From: Hyalangium ruber
GTDB lineage: Bacteria; Myxococcota; Myxococcia; Myxococcales; Myxococcaceae
Direction of reading: 5' to 3'
Assembly: GCF_034259325.1 (NCBI RefSeq)
Contig: NZ_JAXIVS010000002.1
Coordinates: 372,001 to 436,000 of the forward strand
DNA: 64,000 bases
The notes under the pieces were generated by a model. It ran no database searches. It was not told where the DNA came from and was given only the letters and a program-made list of their open reading frames with translations. This document shows, in pieces, positions 36,801-47,407 of this stretch; positions within the stretch are counted from its first letter, which is position 1, and each line of letters starts with the position of its first letter. Position numbers and translations under genes: made by a program.

Positions 36801-39338
36801 GGGCGGCAGGGGCATGCCGAACTTCTCCAGACACTCCAGGAGACAGCCCAGCGCGAGGTGCACCTCGCCGGCGGCCAGGTGCAGGGTGTTCTTGAGCCGG
36901 TATACCTCGGCCATGTCCGGGCGCGTGCGAGCCCGGGGCAGCAGCTCGTCCACCACCCGGCGCGCCTCGACGGTGTTGCCGCTCATCAGCTCGCAGCTGG
37001 CTTGATCCAGCCGCAGCTTGAAGGCCAGCGCGTACTCCGTCTCCCACGGCGCTCCGGGCAGCAGGGGGAAGGCGGCGGTGAAGTAGCCCACCGCCGAGCG
37101 CCACGCCGCGGACGCCTTGGCCCGCCAGCCCGCCTCGGCGTTCAACCACGCCAGCCGGTGGCGCTCGGCGCCCTCCTCCATCAACTCCACGCCCGCGTTG
37201 AGCTGGGCCACCACGTCGAAGAGCCGCTCGCGCAGCTCGTCCGGCGGCAGGCTCGCCAGCAGCAGCCGGCCGATCCGCAGGTGCAGCGCCTTGCGCTCCG
37301 CCTCGGGGATGAGGGCATAGGCCGCCTGCTGGATGCGGTCGTGCAGGAAGCGGTAGTGCTCGGAGCCCGTGCGGACCACCAGGTCCTCGCCCATGGCCAG
37401 CTCCAGCCCGCGCTCCACCTCGAGGGCCTCGACGCCGGCGAGCAGCGCCAGCGTCGGCACGGAGAACACGTTGCCCACGCCCGCGGCCAGGCGCAGCAGT
37501 TGCTGCGTGGGGCCTGGCAGCAGTTGCAGCCGGCCCGCCATGAACTCCACCACGTTGTCCGAGTAGGCGCGGGCCTTCACCCCGGCCTCGTCCCAGCTCC
37601 AGCCTTCCTCGGGCGCCCGCACCAGCAGCCCGTCCTGGTGGAGCGTCCGGAGCAACTGGAGCAGGAAGAAGGGGTTGCCCGCCGTCTTCTCCTGCAGGAC
37701 GGTGGACATGCCCTTCAGCACCTCGGGGCGCGTGCCGGGCAGGGCATCGCCTACCAACTGGCGCGTCTGATCCAACCCCAGGGGCTGCAGGTGGATGTCC
37801 CCCAGCCGAGCGCCGGCCTTGCGCGCCTCCTCCAGCGCGACTCCGAGCGGATGGGCGGGGCCCACCTCGTTGTCCCGGTAGGCGCCCACCCACAGCAGGG
37901 GCGGTGTGTCCGGGTGCGTGGAGAGGTACTTCAGCAGCTCCAGGCTGGCGAAGTCCGCCCACTGCAAGTCATCCAGGAAGAGCACCAGCGGGCGCCCCGG
38001 CGTCGACAGGGCGCCCAGGAAGCGCAGGAAGAGGCGGTGGAAGCGGTTCTGCGCCTCCTGGGGCGGCAGCTCCGAGACCACCGGCTGCGGGCCCGTCACC
38101 CACTCCAGCTCCGGCACCACGTCCAGCAGCACCTTGCCGTTGCCCTCGAAGGCCTCCAGCAGGCGCTTGCGCCACGACTCCACCTGCGCGTCCCCGCCCG
38201 CCAGGAGCTGCTGCACCAGGCCCCGGAACGCCTGGGCCAGGGTGGCGTAGGGCACGTCGCGCTGGAGCTGATCGAACTTGCCGCTGAGGAAGAAGCCCCG
38301 CCGCTGCACCACCGGGCGGTGCAGCTCGTTGACCACCGAGGACTTGCCGATGCCAGAGTAGCCGCGCACCAGGAGCCACTCGGGGCGCCCCTCGCGCGCC
38401 ACGCGCTCGAAGGCGTTCAGCAGCAACTTCACCTCGGTCTCACGGCCATACAGCCGCTGAGGAAGCTGGAAGCGGGCCGGGAAGTCGTGGCTGCCCGGCG
38501 TGAAGCTCTCCTGGCCTCCGCGCGCCAACCGCTCGCAGCACTTCTCCAGGTCCGCCTTGAGCCCCTCGGCGCTCTGGTAGCGCTCCTCGGGCACCTTGGC
38601 CATCAGCTTGAGGACGATGGCCGACAGCATGGGAGGAATCGAGGGCTCGCGCTGGTGCGGCGGCACGGGCGCCTGGGCCAGGTGCGCGTGCATCCACTCC
38701 AGCGGATCCCTCCCCTGGAAGGGCAGGCCGCCGGTGAGCAGCTGATAGAAGGTGACGCCCAGCGAGTAGAAGTCGGTGCGGTAGTCCAGCGCGCGGTTCA
38801 TCCGCCCCGACTGCTCCGGGGACATATAAGCCGGCGTGCCTTCGATGAGGTGCAGCGGCGCGGCCTGCACGTGCTCCACCGGCTGCAGGGTGGCGATACC
38901 GAAGTCGATGAGCCGCGGCCCCGCCGGGGACAGGAGGATGTTGGCCGGCTTGATGTCCTTGTGGGTAATCCCTCGCCGGTGGACCTCGGCCAGCGTGGAG
39001 GCCAGGGAGAGCGCGAGCTCCAGGAAACGGGCCGGCCCCAGCGGGACGCCTGCCTGCTCCACGAGATCCGTCCCCTCGATGTCCTCCAGCACCAGCACGG
39101 GCCGGTCCTGGTGAATCTCCAGGCCGTGGACCCGGATGACGCCGGGCGCGCCCTCCAGGCGCTGCAAGAGCTGGTACTCGTACTCGAGGCGGGCGTGGTC
39201 TCGCGGCCCCGGGTGCTCGGAACGCGGCGTCTTGAGGATGACCGTCAGTCCATCCTCCACCCGCACCGCGCGGTAGAGCAGGTGGTAGCCCCGGGCCTGG
39301 AGCGGGCTGAGGCGCGTGTACGTAGGAAGCTCGATCAT
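33846..39338 (-). CDS. Trifunctional Ser/Thr kinase - ATPase - GAF/PAS histidine kinase
   Basis: The product has 1830 residues. The start ATG 39338 has GGGAGGA 4-5 bases upstream; an in-frame extension to 39485 lacks such a site. Order: kinase domain (about 1-270; HKDIKPAN with D128 and N133, DFGIA with D145), predicted ATPase (P-loop YSGIGKSSV near 335), a long TPR-like helical region, GAF (about 1290-1450), PAS (about 1470-1590), HisKA with VAHEINNPLSF (H1603) and HATPase. It joins Ser/Thr and His phosphorylation in one chain. No receiver domain is present, and no response regulator is adjacent. The layout matches the trifunctional kinases known from myxobacteria and cyanobacteria. Confidence 0.94.
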   Translation of the reverse strand: MIELPTYTRLSPLQARGYHLLYRAVRVEDGLTVILKTPRSEHPGPRDHARLEYEYQLLQRLEGAPGVIRVHGLEIHQDRPVLVLEDIEGTDLVEQAGVPLGPARFLELALSLASTLAEVHRRGITHKDIKPANILLSPAGPRLIDFGIATLQPVEHVQAAPLHLIEGTPAYMSPEQSGRMNRALDYRTDFYSLGVTFYQLLTGGLPFQGRDPLEWMHAHLAQAPVPPHQREPSIPPMLSAIVLKLMAKVPEERYQSAEGLKADLEKCCERLARGGQESFTPGSHDFPARFQLPQRLYGRETEVKLLLNAFERVAREGRPEWLLVRGYSGIGKSSVVNELHRPVVQRRGFFLSGKFDQLQRDVPYATLAQAFRGLVQQLLAGGDAQVESWRKRLLEAFEGNGKVLLDVVPELEWVTGPQPVVSELPPQEAQNRFHRLFLRFLGALSTPGRPLVLFLDDLQWADFASLELLKYLSTHPDTPPLLWVGAYRDNEVGPAHPLGVALEEARKAGARLGDIHLQPLGLDQTRQLVGDALPGTRPEVLKGMSTVLQEKTAGNPFFLLQLLRTLHQDGLLVRAPEEGWSWDEAGVKARAYSDNVVEFMAGRLQLLPGPTQQLLRLAAGVGNVFSVPTLALLAGVEALEVERGLELAMGEDLVVRTGSEHYRFLHDRIQQAAYALIPEAERKALHLRIGRLLLASLPPDELRERLFDVVAQLNAGVELMEEGAERHRLAWLNAEAGWRAKASAAWRSAVGYFTAAFPLLPGAPWETEYALAFKLRLDQASCELMSGNTVEARRVVDELLPRARTRPDMAEVYRLKNTLHLAAGEVHLALGCLLECLEKFGMPLPPSPTPEEVRAADEEVWKLLGGRSIESLIELPAMTDPDMKAAVSVLADLTVPALYAASSLLPYHLCRLVALAIRHGNTEVTPHAFAWYGYVCCVAMAEKYQAGHSFGRLAKRLVERPEYSAHRSGALFILAHLSRWVRPLPKSLGLFHDAFGHALQRGDFRTACYCCDNIVINMVLMGRELGEVYQESLARLEFARKANYEDICYFIIIYQRLVQQHRGLTSSLESLNGDGFDEAETEARLVVRGVPLMACVYYNLKMRARFMAGAYAEALEVARVAEQYVGAMGGLSVQFDYYLYRALILAACWRDAAPEQQREFLESMRALHQKLASWGRLCPENFRPAERMVAAELARLQGKTDEATQAYEEAMQSAYEQRLIHHAALAAELAARFWKERGMTRIAITYAREAWVAYRQWGAEGKARQLASQWPQVAVYQSGGDSTSSSGSEQLDALSLVKAQQAVSSEIVLDRLVDTLMRVALQSAGAQRGALLLKQGEALEVVTISDTTGVKLPRRQESLPWTLLSYVRRTGEFVLLGDTTQPHTFAVDAELLRGRARSVLCLPLRRKEEFYGVLYLENALTTQAFSPGRVSLLGHIASQAAISIENARLYAERQAAELALRAANQELVENEERFRTLIDRSPDAIFIHREGTLTFINPAGVAMLGYERAEELRGHRVAALVLSGDESALTETSEAAGATEVRWSHRTGRQVLGEVVSFPLVFDGKPVVVSIARDITERKSVQERLRAADRMASLGTLAASVAHEINNPLSFMTSNLRFIDEELRGMAESGEALAGERGQEVRAALQETLTGSSRVSEIVRDLKTFSRGDEERRGPVNVHAVLELCVNMARSEIRHRARLVKEFAELPPVLANETRLGQVFLNLLVNAAQAIPEGADVKAHEVRVSTTRDAAGWVVVAVKDTGVGIPPENLGRLFDPFFTTKPAGVGTGLGLSIVHGIITGMGGKITVESEPGRGSLFQVFLPPVGGETPA

Positions 39339-39588
39339 CCATTCCTCCCAGACGGCCGCCGCGCATGGGGGCCCGTGCGGGGATGAGCCACCTTCTGGCC
39401 CGACCACCTGGAGAGGTCCAACATCATCGCCGATCGCCCACTTCCAGGGGGCCGCGCGAATGCGCTCCGGAGTGGTGGCGACCACCCGAGAACACGTTCG
39501 TCAGCCTGCTCGGCCCGCGATGTCCTCGCTCGCTCCGCATCATCCCCCCCAGGGCTTGGCTTTCTTATCTCACGAGAATATTTAACAA
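39339..39588. promoter_or_regulatory. Upstream region of the trifunctional kinase gene
   Basis: This 250-bp stretch lies between the kinase start and the stop of the acyltransferase gene, both on the minus strand. Bases near 39560-39600 are markedly AT-richer than the surroundings and may hold promoter elements, but no clear consensus is seen. Confidence 0.35.
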
Positions 39589-40380
39589 TCAACGTAATTC
39601 CAGAGAACCCTGTTCCCGAAAAGGCTCCTCGGGTGGCGCCTGAGGCAGCGCCGCTTCGATGGTCTCACGGCAGCGCGCCGAGGCCGCGACCGCCGCCTCA
39701 TGAGTCTGCTCCAGCGGACCCACGGGCGGGTGGATGGTGACGAGGATGTCGCCGCCCCGGACCGCGACCTTGCGGTGCCGGGGGAGGATGTCGAACGCGC
39801 CGGAGAGGGTGATGGGCAGCACGCGCACCCCGGCGCGGGCGGCGATGTGGAAGGCGCTGTTGTGGAACGGGCGCATCTTCCCATCGCGGCTGATGCCCGC
39901 CTCCGGGAAGAAGACGATGGAGCAGCGCCGCTGGGCGCCCTGCTGCGCCTGCTGAAGCCCCGGCAGCGAGGCGCGCATGCTGGCGGGGTCCACCGAGATG
40001 TGCCCGAACAGCCGCATGCCCCAGCCGATGAGGGGCACTCGGAACACGCTCACCTGGGCCACCATGCGCAGGGACGTCAGCGGCTGAACCGCTCCCACCA
40101 CCACCACGGCGTCGAGCAGGCTCTGGTGGTTGGCGACGATGATGTAGCGCTCGTCGCGCGACACATGCTCGGCGCCGCGCACCACCAGCCGGGCGCCGCC
40201 CAGCGCGAGGATTCCGCGCGCCCAGAGGATGGAGCACACGTCATGCACGCGCTGCTGGCGATCGAACGGCAGCGCCAGCAAGGCCAGGGGGATGAACACC
40301 ACCAGCGAGAGCATGGACCAGCTCGCGGCCAGCGCCGTGCGCACGAGCTGAACGGGCCGGGAGGGGAGGCGCTCGGACAT
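39589..40380 (-). CDS. 1-acyl-sn-glycerol-3-phosphate acyltransferase (PlsC family)
   Basis: The 263-residue membrane-bound acyltransferase has an N-terminal hydrophobic segment (about 17-37) and the catalytic NHQSLLD box (H85, D90). The substrate-binding box reads FPEAGIS (159-165) instead of the usual FPEGTRS, so substrate preference may be altered. It normally adds an acyl chain to lysophosphatidate in phospholipid synthesis. It starts 10 bp after the stop of the Rieske oxygenase gene, so the two form a transcription unit. Confidence 0.86.
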   Translation of the reverse strand: MSERLPSRPVQLVRTALAASWSMLSLVVFIPLALLALPFDRQQRVHDVCSILWARGILALGGARLVVRGAEHVSRDERYIIVANHQSLLDAVVVVGAVQPLTSLRMVAQVSVFRVPLIGWGMRLFGHISVDPASMRASLPGLQQAQQGAQRRCSIVFFPEAGISRDGKMRPFHNSAFHIAARAGVRVLPITLSGAFDILPRHRKVAVRGGDILVTIHPPVGPLEQTHEAAVAASARCRETIEAALPQAPPEEPFREQGSLELR

Positions 40381-40389
40381 GCGCCCCTT

Positions 40390-41328
40390 CTACCCTTCGA
40401 GGAACTGGCGGCTCCAGTGGCGAAGCACGGGGATGGCGCGCTCCCCTGCGGAGAGCAGGGGCTTGGGCCGGTAGACCTTGTTCTCCCAGATGGGGATGTC
40501 CTCCTCCACCTGGCGCAGGATCTCCGCCACCAGCGCCTTGCCGACGTTGTTGCTGCCGCCCGGCTGCGTGGGCGCTCGGATGAAGAAGGTGTGGCGCAGC
40601 GACACGTGCTCGGGCCCCACCGGCGTGGCGGCGGAGATGAACGCCACATCCGCGATGCCGCTGAAGCGGATGACCCAGTACCCCAGCCCGTGCGCCTCGC
40701 CCTGGATGCGCCCCTGCACCGGGCCCCGGGGGGTGGGCTGGAGCATCTTCGAGTCCATCCGCAGGACATGGCCCTCGGAAGACAGCTCCGCCTCGGGCAT
40801 CGACAGGGCGCTGTGGACGTAGCGGAAGTGGGTCGGGTCGGCGACGTTCTCGGAGATCTCCTGCACGTGGGTGCGGATGCGCCACTGCTTCTTCTGCGCG
40901 AGCAACCACTCCGGCTCGGTGGCCTCGGGGAGCGCGGGGACCCGCCACTCTGGCGCCGCGCCGTCGGCCGCGTGGTAGACGAGGATGACGCCGTTGAGCT
41001 CCTGCACCGGCCACGCGTTCAGCGTCGCGCCGGGCGGAATCTTGGGCGCGTGGGGAATCGCCACGCAGGCGCCCTGGCCGTTGAAGGTCCAGCCGTGGAA
41101 CGGGCACTGGAGGTTGCCCTGGTGAACCCGGCCGCCGTGGCCCAGGTGCGCGCCCAGGTGCGGGCAGTACGCATCGAGCACGTGTGCCTCGCCCGCCTCG
41201 GTGCGGAAGAGCACCAGCTCCCGGCCGAAGCACGACAGGGGCAGCACGCCGCCCGCGGGGAGCTCCTCGGACCACGCGACCTGGAACCAGCCCCGGGGAT
41301 AGGGGGTGAAGGGGAAGCGAGGGTTCAT
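40390..41328 (-). CDS. Rieske-type non-heme iron oxygenase
   Basis: The product has 312 residues. The Rieske cluster ligands are C55/H57 in YCPHLGAH and C75/H78 in CPFHGW. The mononuclear iron ligands are D164, H167 and H172 within NVADPTHFRYVH. The pattern matches the oxygenase component of KshA-like or cholesterol-7-desaturase-like enzymes that act on sterols and other lipids. The start ATG at 41328 was chosen because further upstream codons have no homology-like content. It is followed directly by a PlsC gene. The reductase partner is not nearby. Confidence 0.9.
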   Translation of the reverse strand: MNPRFPFTPYPRGWFQVAWSEELPAGGVLPLSCFGRELVLFRTEAGEAHVLDAYCPHLGAHLGHGGRVHQGNLQCPFHGWTFNGQGACVAIPHAPKIPPGATLNAWPVQELNGVILVYHAADGAAPEWRVPALPEATEPEWLLAQKKQWRIRTHVQEISENVADPTHFRYVHSALSMPEAELSSEGHVLRMDSKMLQPTPRGPVQGRIQGEAHGLGYWVIRFSGIADVAFISAATPVGPEHVSLRHTFFIRAPTQPGGSNNVGKALVAEILRQVEEDIPIWENKVYRPKPLLSAGERAIPVLRHWSRQFLEG

Positions 41329-41428
41329 AAGGACAGCCTCATGATAGTGAGCGGAACAGGGCGCTCCAATGGCCCTCCAGGCCACCTGGCCCCCAGGCCG
41401 CTGATAGGGTGGAGGTGGAGCCCGCCCC

Positions 41429-42739
41429 ATGTTCATGTCCTCCCTCTCCCGCTGCTCCCTGCCCCTCTCGCGCCTGGCGATGGCGCTGTGCTGCGCGGGG
41501 TTGCTCACCAGCGCTCCGGCGCTCGCCCAGGCTCCGGCCGCGCCCACTCCGCCCGTGGCCCTGAGCCGGGGGCAGCTCGTGTTCGACGTGCTGGGACAGC
41601 CCCTGCACACCGCTCCGAACGGGCCCGCGAAGGGGACCGTCCAGGGAGCCCCCGTGCTGCTCCTCGAGGACGGCCCCACCGGCCCGGACGGGCGGCGCTG
41701 GTTCCGCGTCCTCACCGCGGACCTCTCGCAGGGCTGGCTGGCGCTGGCGGGCACCGTGCGCCGCGCGCCCGGGGAGCTCCGCGACGCCTCCGGCCAGCCC
41801 TGCTCCCTGGAAGACGCTCGGTGCCAGCCCGGTAACACCGGAGCGACCCTGAGCCTCACCTGGGGGCCGGTGGACCCGGCGCCCGAGGGCCGCCCGTGCG
41901 CGGCGCACCTGGCCTACGGACTCCAGGGACTGGTGCGCGGGCCCTTCCTGCGCCGCCCGGAGTGGGGAGGGCTCGACGCGCTGGTGCAGGTCCCCTCCAG
42001 CGCCAGGAGCCGCGCCGAGCCCCTGGCCACGGTGCAGCTGTCGAAGGGCCGCCTCACGCTGCTGTCCAAGGAGTGCCGTCGGCAGGAGTTCGCCTCGCCG
42101 GAGGACGCGCTGGTGGACCTCGCGGCCTTCCGCTGCATCGCGCCCGACGCCTGTCAGCACGCGCTGCTCCTGGAGACGCGCCACCGCGCCGAGCAGGGCG
42201 AGCGCTCCATGCTGTACGTCATCTCCGGCCAGAGCTTCCGGCTCCCCGAGGTGCGCGCCCTGGCGCTGGGAGGCACCCTGAAGCAGGGGACGAGCACCTC
42301 GCGCACCGAGGCCTCCTGGTGGGTGGAGAGCGCGCCCCAGGCCGAGGGAGCAACCCTGTGGATTGTCCGCGCCCTCAAGGAGCACGTGGAGAACGGGAAG
42401 GCCCAGCCGCCGCGCGTCGGCGTCGAGCAGGTGGACGTGGGCCCCGTGGACGGGCACCCCGAGCACCCGGCCCACCCCACGCCCCGCGCCTACCAGGCCA
42501 TCCTCCTCGCGGAAGGAGAGACGCGCGAGGGCCTCGCGGCGCGGCTCGGCACGCTGGAGACCTGCCTGGGCCAGCCCGTACCGCGCTTCGAGCTGCTGCG
42601 CGGCGGGCGCTGGGTCCACGCGGCGGGCCGGCTCTTCGAGACGCAGCAGCAGGCCGCGGCGTGGAAGGCCGCCGTCCACCGCTGCGGCATGAAGCAGGGC
42701 TTCACGTTCGCGACGCTGCCCAGCTTCTCGCGGCCCTGA
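41429..42739 (+). CDS. Exported protein of unknown function
   Basis: The 436-residue product has a clear signal peptide (hydrophobic LAMALCCAGLLTSAPALA, then AQ). The mature part starts with a Pro/Ala-rich spacer and an SH3-like strand region (LVFDVLGQPL, GTVQGAPVLL). Its last ~90 residues resemble a SPOR-like module. Several paired cysteines suggest an oxidising environment. It is transcribed divergently from the Rieske gene (100 bp apart) and converges on the response-regulator gene, the stops being adjacent. Confidence 0.7.
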   Translation: MFMSSLSRCSLPLSRLAMALCCAGLLTSAPALAQAPAAPTPPVALSRGQLVFDVLGQPLHTAPNGPAKGTVQGAPVLLLEDGPTGPDGRRWFRVLTADLSQGWLALAGTVRRAPGELRDASGQPCSLEDARCQPGNTGATLSLTWGPVDPAPEGRPCAAHLAYGLQGLVRGPFLRRPEWGGLDALVQVPSSARSRAEPLATVQLSKGRLTLLSKECRRQEFASPEDALVDLAAFRCIAPDACQHALLLETRHRAEQGERSMLYVISGQSFRLPEVRALALGGTLKQGTSTSRTEASWWVESAPQAEGATLWIVRALKEHVENGKAQPPRVGVEQVDVGPVDGHPEHPAHPTPRAYQAILLAEGETREGLAARLGTLETCLGQPVPRFELLRGGRWVHAAGRLFETQQQAAAWKAAVHRCGMKQGFTFATLPSFSRP

Positions 42740-43126
42740 CTAACTGGGGGGCGCGCCCTCCGGGGGCAGCAGCGACCGGAGGCACGAGAGCAGCTCGGCG
42801 AACGCCCGGCCCTTCTGGAAGATGGCGTCCACGGCGGGCTTGGGCCCCTTGCCATCCATCCCCGTGACGAGCACGAGCCGGGCGGCGGGCACCTGCTGGC
42901 GCACCAGCGGAATGAGGGAGCGCCCATCCCCATCCCCCAGCAGCGAGTCCAACAGCACCGCGTCATACTTCGGCTGCGCGTTCAGCAGCCGCGAGGCCTC
43001 GGCGCAGGACTCCGCGATGACCACGCTGAAGCCCGACTCCTCGAGCAGGGCCGAGAGCGTCAGCCCGTTGGCGAAATCATCCTCCACGAGCAGGAGGCTG
43101 CGCCGCGCTGTCCCCTGTGTTTCCAT
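42740..43126 (-). CDS. Single-domain response regulator
   Basis: The product is a 128-residue receiver with no output domain. Its acidic pocket is in LLLVEDD and the phosphoacceptor is D60 (VLLDSLLG). A good ribosome site (GGGAGGGG) precedes ATG 43126. It is the last gene of the six-gene signalling cluster, 20 bp after a histidine kinase, and probably acts as a shuttle or through protein contacts. Confidence 0.88.
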   Translation of the reverse strand: METQGTARRSLLLVEDDFANGLTLSALLEESGFSVVIAESCAEASRLLNAQPKYDAVLLDSLLGDGDGRSLIPLVRQQVPAARLVLVTGMDGKGPKPAVDAIFQKGRAFAELLSCLRSLLPPEGAPPS

Positions 43127-43146
43127 CGAGCCCCTCCCTTGTCGTG

Positions 43147-43866
43147 CTATGCGCCGCCCGGTACGCCGGTCTCTTCCGCCGCGGGGAAGACCACCCGCAC
43201 CCGCAGGCCCTGGGGCTCTCGCTGCTGGAGCTCCACCCACGCGCCGCTGCGCAGCGCCAGCCGCTGGACGATGCACAGCCCCAGCCCCGCGTGCCCCGGC
43301 TTCGTCGTCATGAAGGGCTCGAAGGCCTTCTTCTGCTGCTCCGGGTTCAGGCCGGGCCCGCTGTCGGTCACCTCGAGCACGGAGACGCCGCCCTCGCCCT
43401 GGAGCGTGCGCACTCCGAGCAGGCCACCCTCCGGCATCGCCTCCACCGCGTTCTCCAGCAGGCAGCGGGTGAGCAGCGCCAGGTCCTCGGCGTTCGCCTC
43501 CACGCGGGAGCGCTCCTCCCAGGCGCGCTCCACGCGGATGGTGGCGGGAATGCGCACCTGCCCGAAGGCCCGCTCCACCCCCTCGCGCAGCCGCATCAGG
43601 CCGCGTTGATCCCTCGAGCTCAAGGGCCCCCGGTTGGACAGCAGCTCCTCGGCGGAGGCCAGCTCCCGGTCGATGAGCTGGAAGAAGGCCTCCATGCGGG
43701 GGTCGGTCTTCCACAGCTCCGTCTTCTGCGACTGGCGCATGAGGTAGTAGGAGGCGTTGCGGATGCTGGAGAAGCGGTTGCGCAGGTCATGGCGCAGCAC
43801 CGAGGACACCACCTCCGCCACCGCCGCGCGCTCGCGGGCCTCGCTGCCTGGGTTCTGCTCGTCCAT
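43147..43866 (-). CDS. Soluble histidine kinase
   Basis: The product has 239 residues and no membrane segment. The HisKA-like box is VLRHDLRNRF with H26, and the HATPase part includes NAVEAM, DSGPGL and GLGLCIV. No sensory domain is present, so input must come from a partner, perhaps the dual-receiver protein encoded 8 bp upstream. Confidence 0.87.
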   Translation of the reverse strand: MDEQNPGSEARERAAVAEVVSSVLRHDLRNRFSSIRNASYYLMRQSQKTELWKTDPRMEAFFQLIDRELASAEELLSNRGPLSSRDQRGLMRLREGVERAFGQVRIPATIRVERAWEERSRVEANAEDLALLTRCLLENAVEAMPEGGLLGVRTLQGEGGVSVLEVTDSGPGLNPEQQKKAFEPFMTTKPGHAGLGLCIVQRLALRSGAWVELQQREPQGLRVRVVFPAAEETGVPGGA

Positions 43867-43874
43867 GTCGGCTC

Positions 43875-44609
43875 CTAGCTCTTCACCAGGGGTTTGGCCC
43901 GCGTCCGGGCGATGGTCTGCGCCAGCTCTCGAATGGAGATCGGCTTGCGCATGCAGGCCACGTCTCCGAGCGCGGCCACCTGGCGCATCATCTCGGGCAC
44001 GTCATGGCCGGACACGGCGATGATGGCCACGGGCAGGCCCGCGTGGCGCAGCTGCCCCACCATTTCTGGCCCCGTCATCCCCGGCATCACCAGATCCACC
44101 ACGCACACGTCGCAGACCCCGGAGCGCACGCGCTCCACGGCGGCGTCTCCGTCGAAGACGGCCTCGGCGCGCACACCGCACAGGCGCAGGCCTTCCACAG
44201 TGGCCTCCGCCACCTCCTGGGAGTCATCCACCACGAGCACCTCGGGGGTGCGCGCGGCGCGCCGCAGCGTGGAGAGCAGGTGCTCCACGTCGAAGGGCTT
44301 GGGCAGCACGGTGAAGACGCCCTCGGCGAGCGCGTCGCCGACGAGGCTCTCCTGGGCGAAGGCCGTCATCAGCACCACGGGCAGGCCGGGCTGCTCGCGC
44401 CGCAGGTGGCGGTTGAGCTCCACGCCGTGCAACCCCGGCATGCGGATGTCGGCGAGCACCACGTCCACGGGCCGCTCGCGCACCAGCCGCAGGGCCTCCT
44501 CGCCGGTGGAGGCCTCCACCACCTCATGGCCCTCCAGCTCGAGGTTCGCCGCGAGGGTGATTCGCAGCGACTCCTCGTCGTCGACGACCAGAATGCGCGC
44601 CGCGCTCAC
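43875..44609 (-). CDS. Dual-receiver response regulator
   Basis: The 244-residue product has two tandem receiver domains and nothing else. Receiver 1 (about 5-120) has D54 in ADIRMPG and K104 in LPKP. Receiver 2 (about 123-240) has D172 in VDLVMPG. The GTG start at 44609 was chosen for the natural domain start. The layout fits a phosphorelay intermediate or sink between the flanking kinases. Confidence 0.88.
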   Translation of the reverse strand: MSAARILVVDDEESLRITLAANLELEGHEVVEASTGEEALRLVRERPVDVVLADIRMPGLHGVELNRHLRREQPGLPVVLMTAFAQESLVGDALAEGVFTVLPKPFDVEHLLSTLRRAARTPEVLVVDDSQEVAEATVEGLRLCGVRAEAVFDGDAAVERVRSGVCDVCVVDLVMPGMTGPEMVGQLRHAGLPVAIIAVSGHDVPEMMRQVAALGDVACMRKPISIRELAQTIARTRAKPLVKS

Positions 44610-44622
44610 CGCAACACCCTCT

Positions 44623-46700
<2,078 letters not shown>

Positions 46701-46701
46701 C

Positions 46702-47133
46702 TCACAACACCCGCTTCCAGGCGCTCAGCTCCGAGGAGAGCGAGCTCATCGTCCGCTTGAGCCGGGAGGCCTCCGCCGCGCGGTGGATCAACTCCACCAG
46801 CCGCTTGGGCTCATAGGGCTTGATGAGCAGGTAGTAGAGCCCCTGCATCTCGTACTTGTCCCGCTTGTCGAGATACTCGCGGTGGCCGGTGACGAGCACG
46901 CCGGAGAGGTGGGGCTGGAGCCGCATCGCCTCGCGCAAGAGCTGGATGCCGTTGCGCCCGGGCATGTTGAAGTCGGTGGCCAGCACATCGATGGTGTTGC
47001 GCTCCATCAACCGCAGCGCCGCCGTCGCGTCGGAGGCCGTCAGCACGCGAAAGTCTTCGGAGAGGATGGCCGCGGCGGTGACCAGCACCGAGTGCTCGTC
47101 ATCGACGACCAGGACATTGAGCCGCTCGTTCAT
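46702..47133 (-). CDS. Response regulator (first gene of the signalling cluster)
   Basis: The product has 143 residues: a receiver domain with the acidic pocket DDE at 11-13, phosphoacceptor D54 (ATDFNMPG) and K in IKPYEP, then a short helical C-terminal tail. No DNA-binding domain is seen. This is the promoter-proximal gene of a minus-strand run of six. Confidence 0.88.
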   Translation of the reverse strand: MNERLNVLVVDDEHSVLVTAAAILSEDFRVLTASDATAALRLMERNTIDVLATDFNMPGRNGIQLLREAMRLQPHLSGVLVTGHREYLDKRDKYEMQGLYYLLIKPYEPKRLVELIHRAAEASRLKRTMSSLSSELSAWKRVL

Positions 47134-47407
47134 GGCGTCCAGCGCCTCGTCAAACCACGAGGCTGATGTGGGTTCTGACAGGACAGGTGACCGGGGACTC
47201 CGGGCGCATCCCGCGAGGGGTGTTGCACGAGGCTAACGCCATTGGATCATCCAGGCTCGCCGCGCTGCGTCGAGAGGTTTTCTGGCGGACAAAGCAGGGG
47301 GGTCCGCCGCCCCCTTGGTCCCTTGGGGCCCCCATTCCTTCCGGAAGTGAACGCTCGGGAGCCCCGGAGGCTGCTAGGTTGCCCCGGCACACCGGGGGTT
47401 CTCAGGG
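47134..47407. promoter_or_regulatory. Divergent promoter region
   Basis: This 274-bp gap lies between the first gene of the signalling cluster and the acyltransferase/CNB fusion gene. No convincing gene, and no clear promoter consensus recognised. Confidence 0.35.

Noticed and set aside
33954-39386. 1810-codon plus-strand frame opposite the trifunctional kinase
   Set aside because: Arg/His/Gln-rich shadow frame with no motif. The minus-strand frame has complete kinase, GAF, PAS and histidine-kinase motifs.
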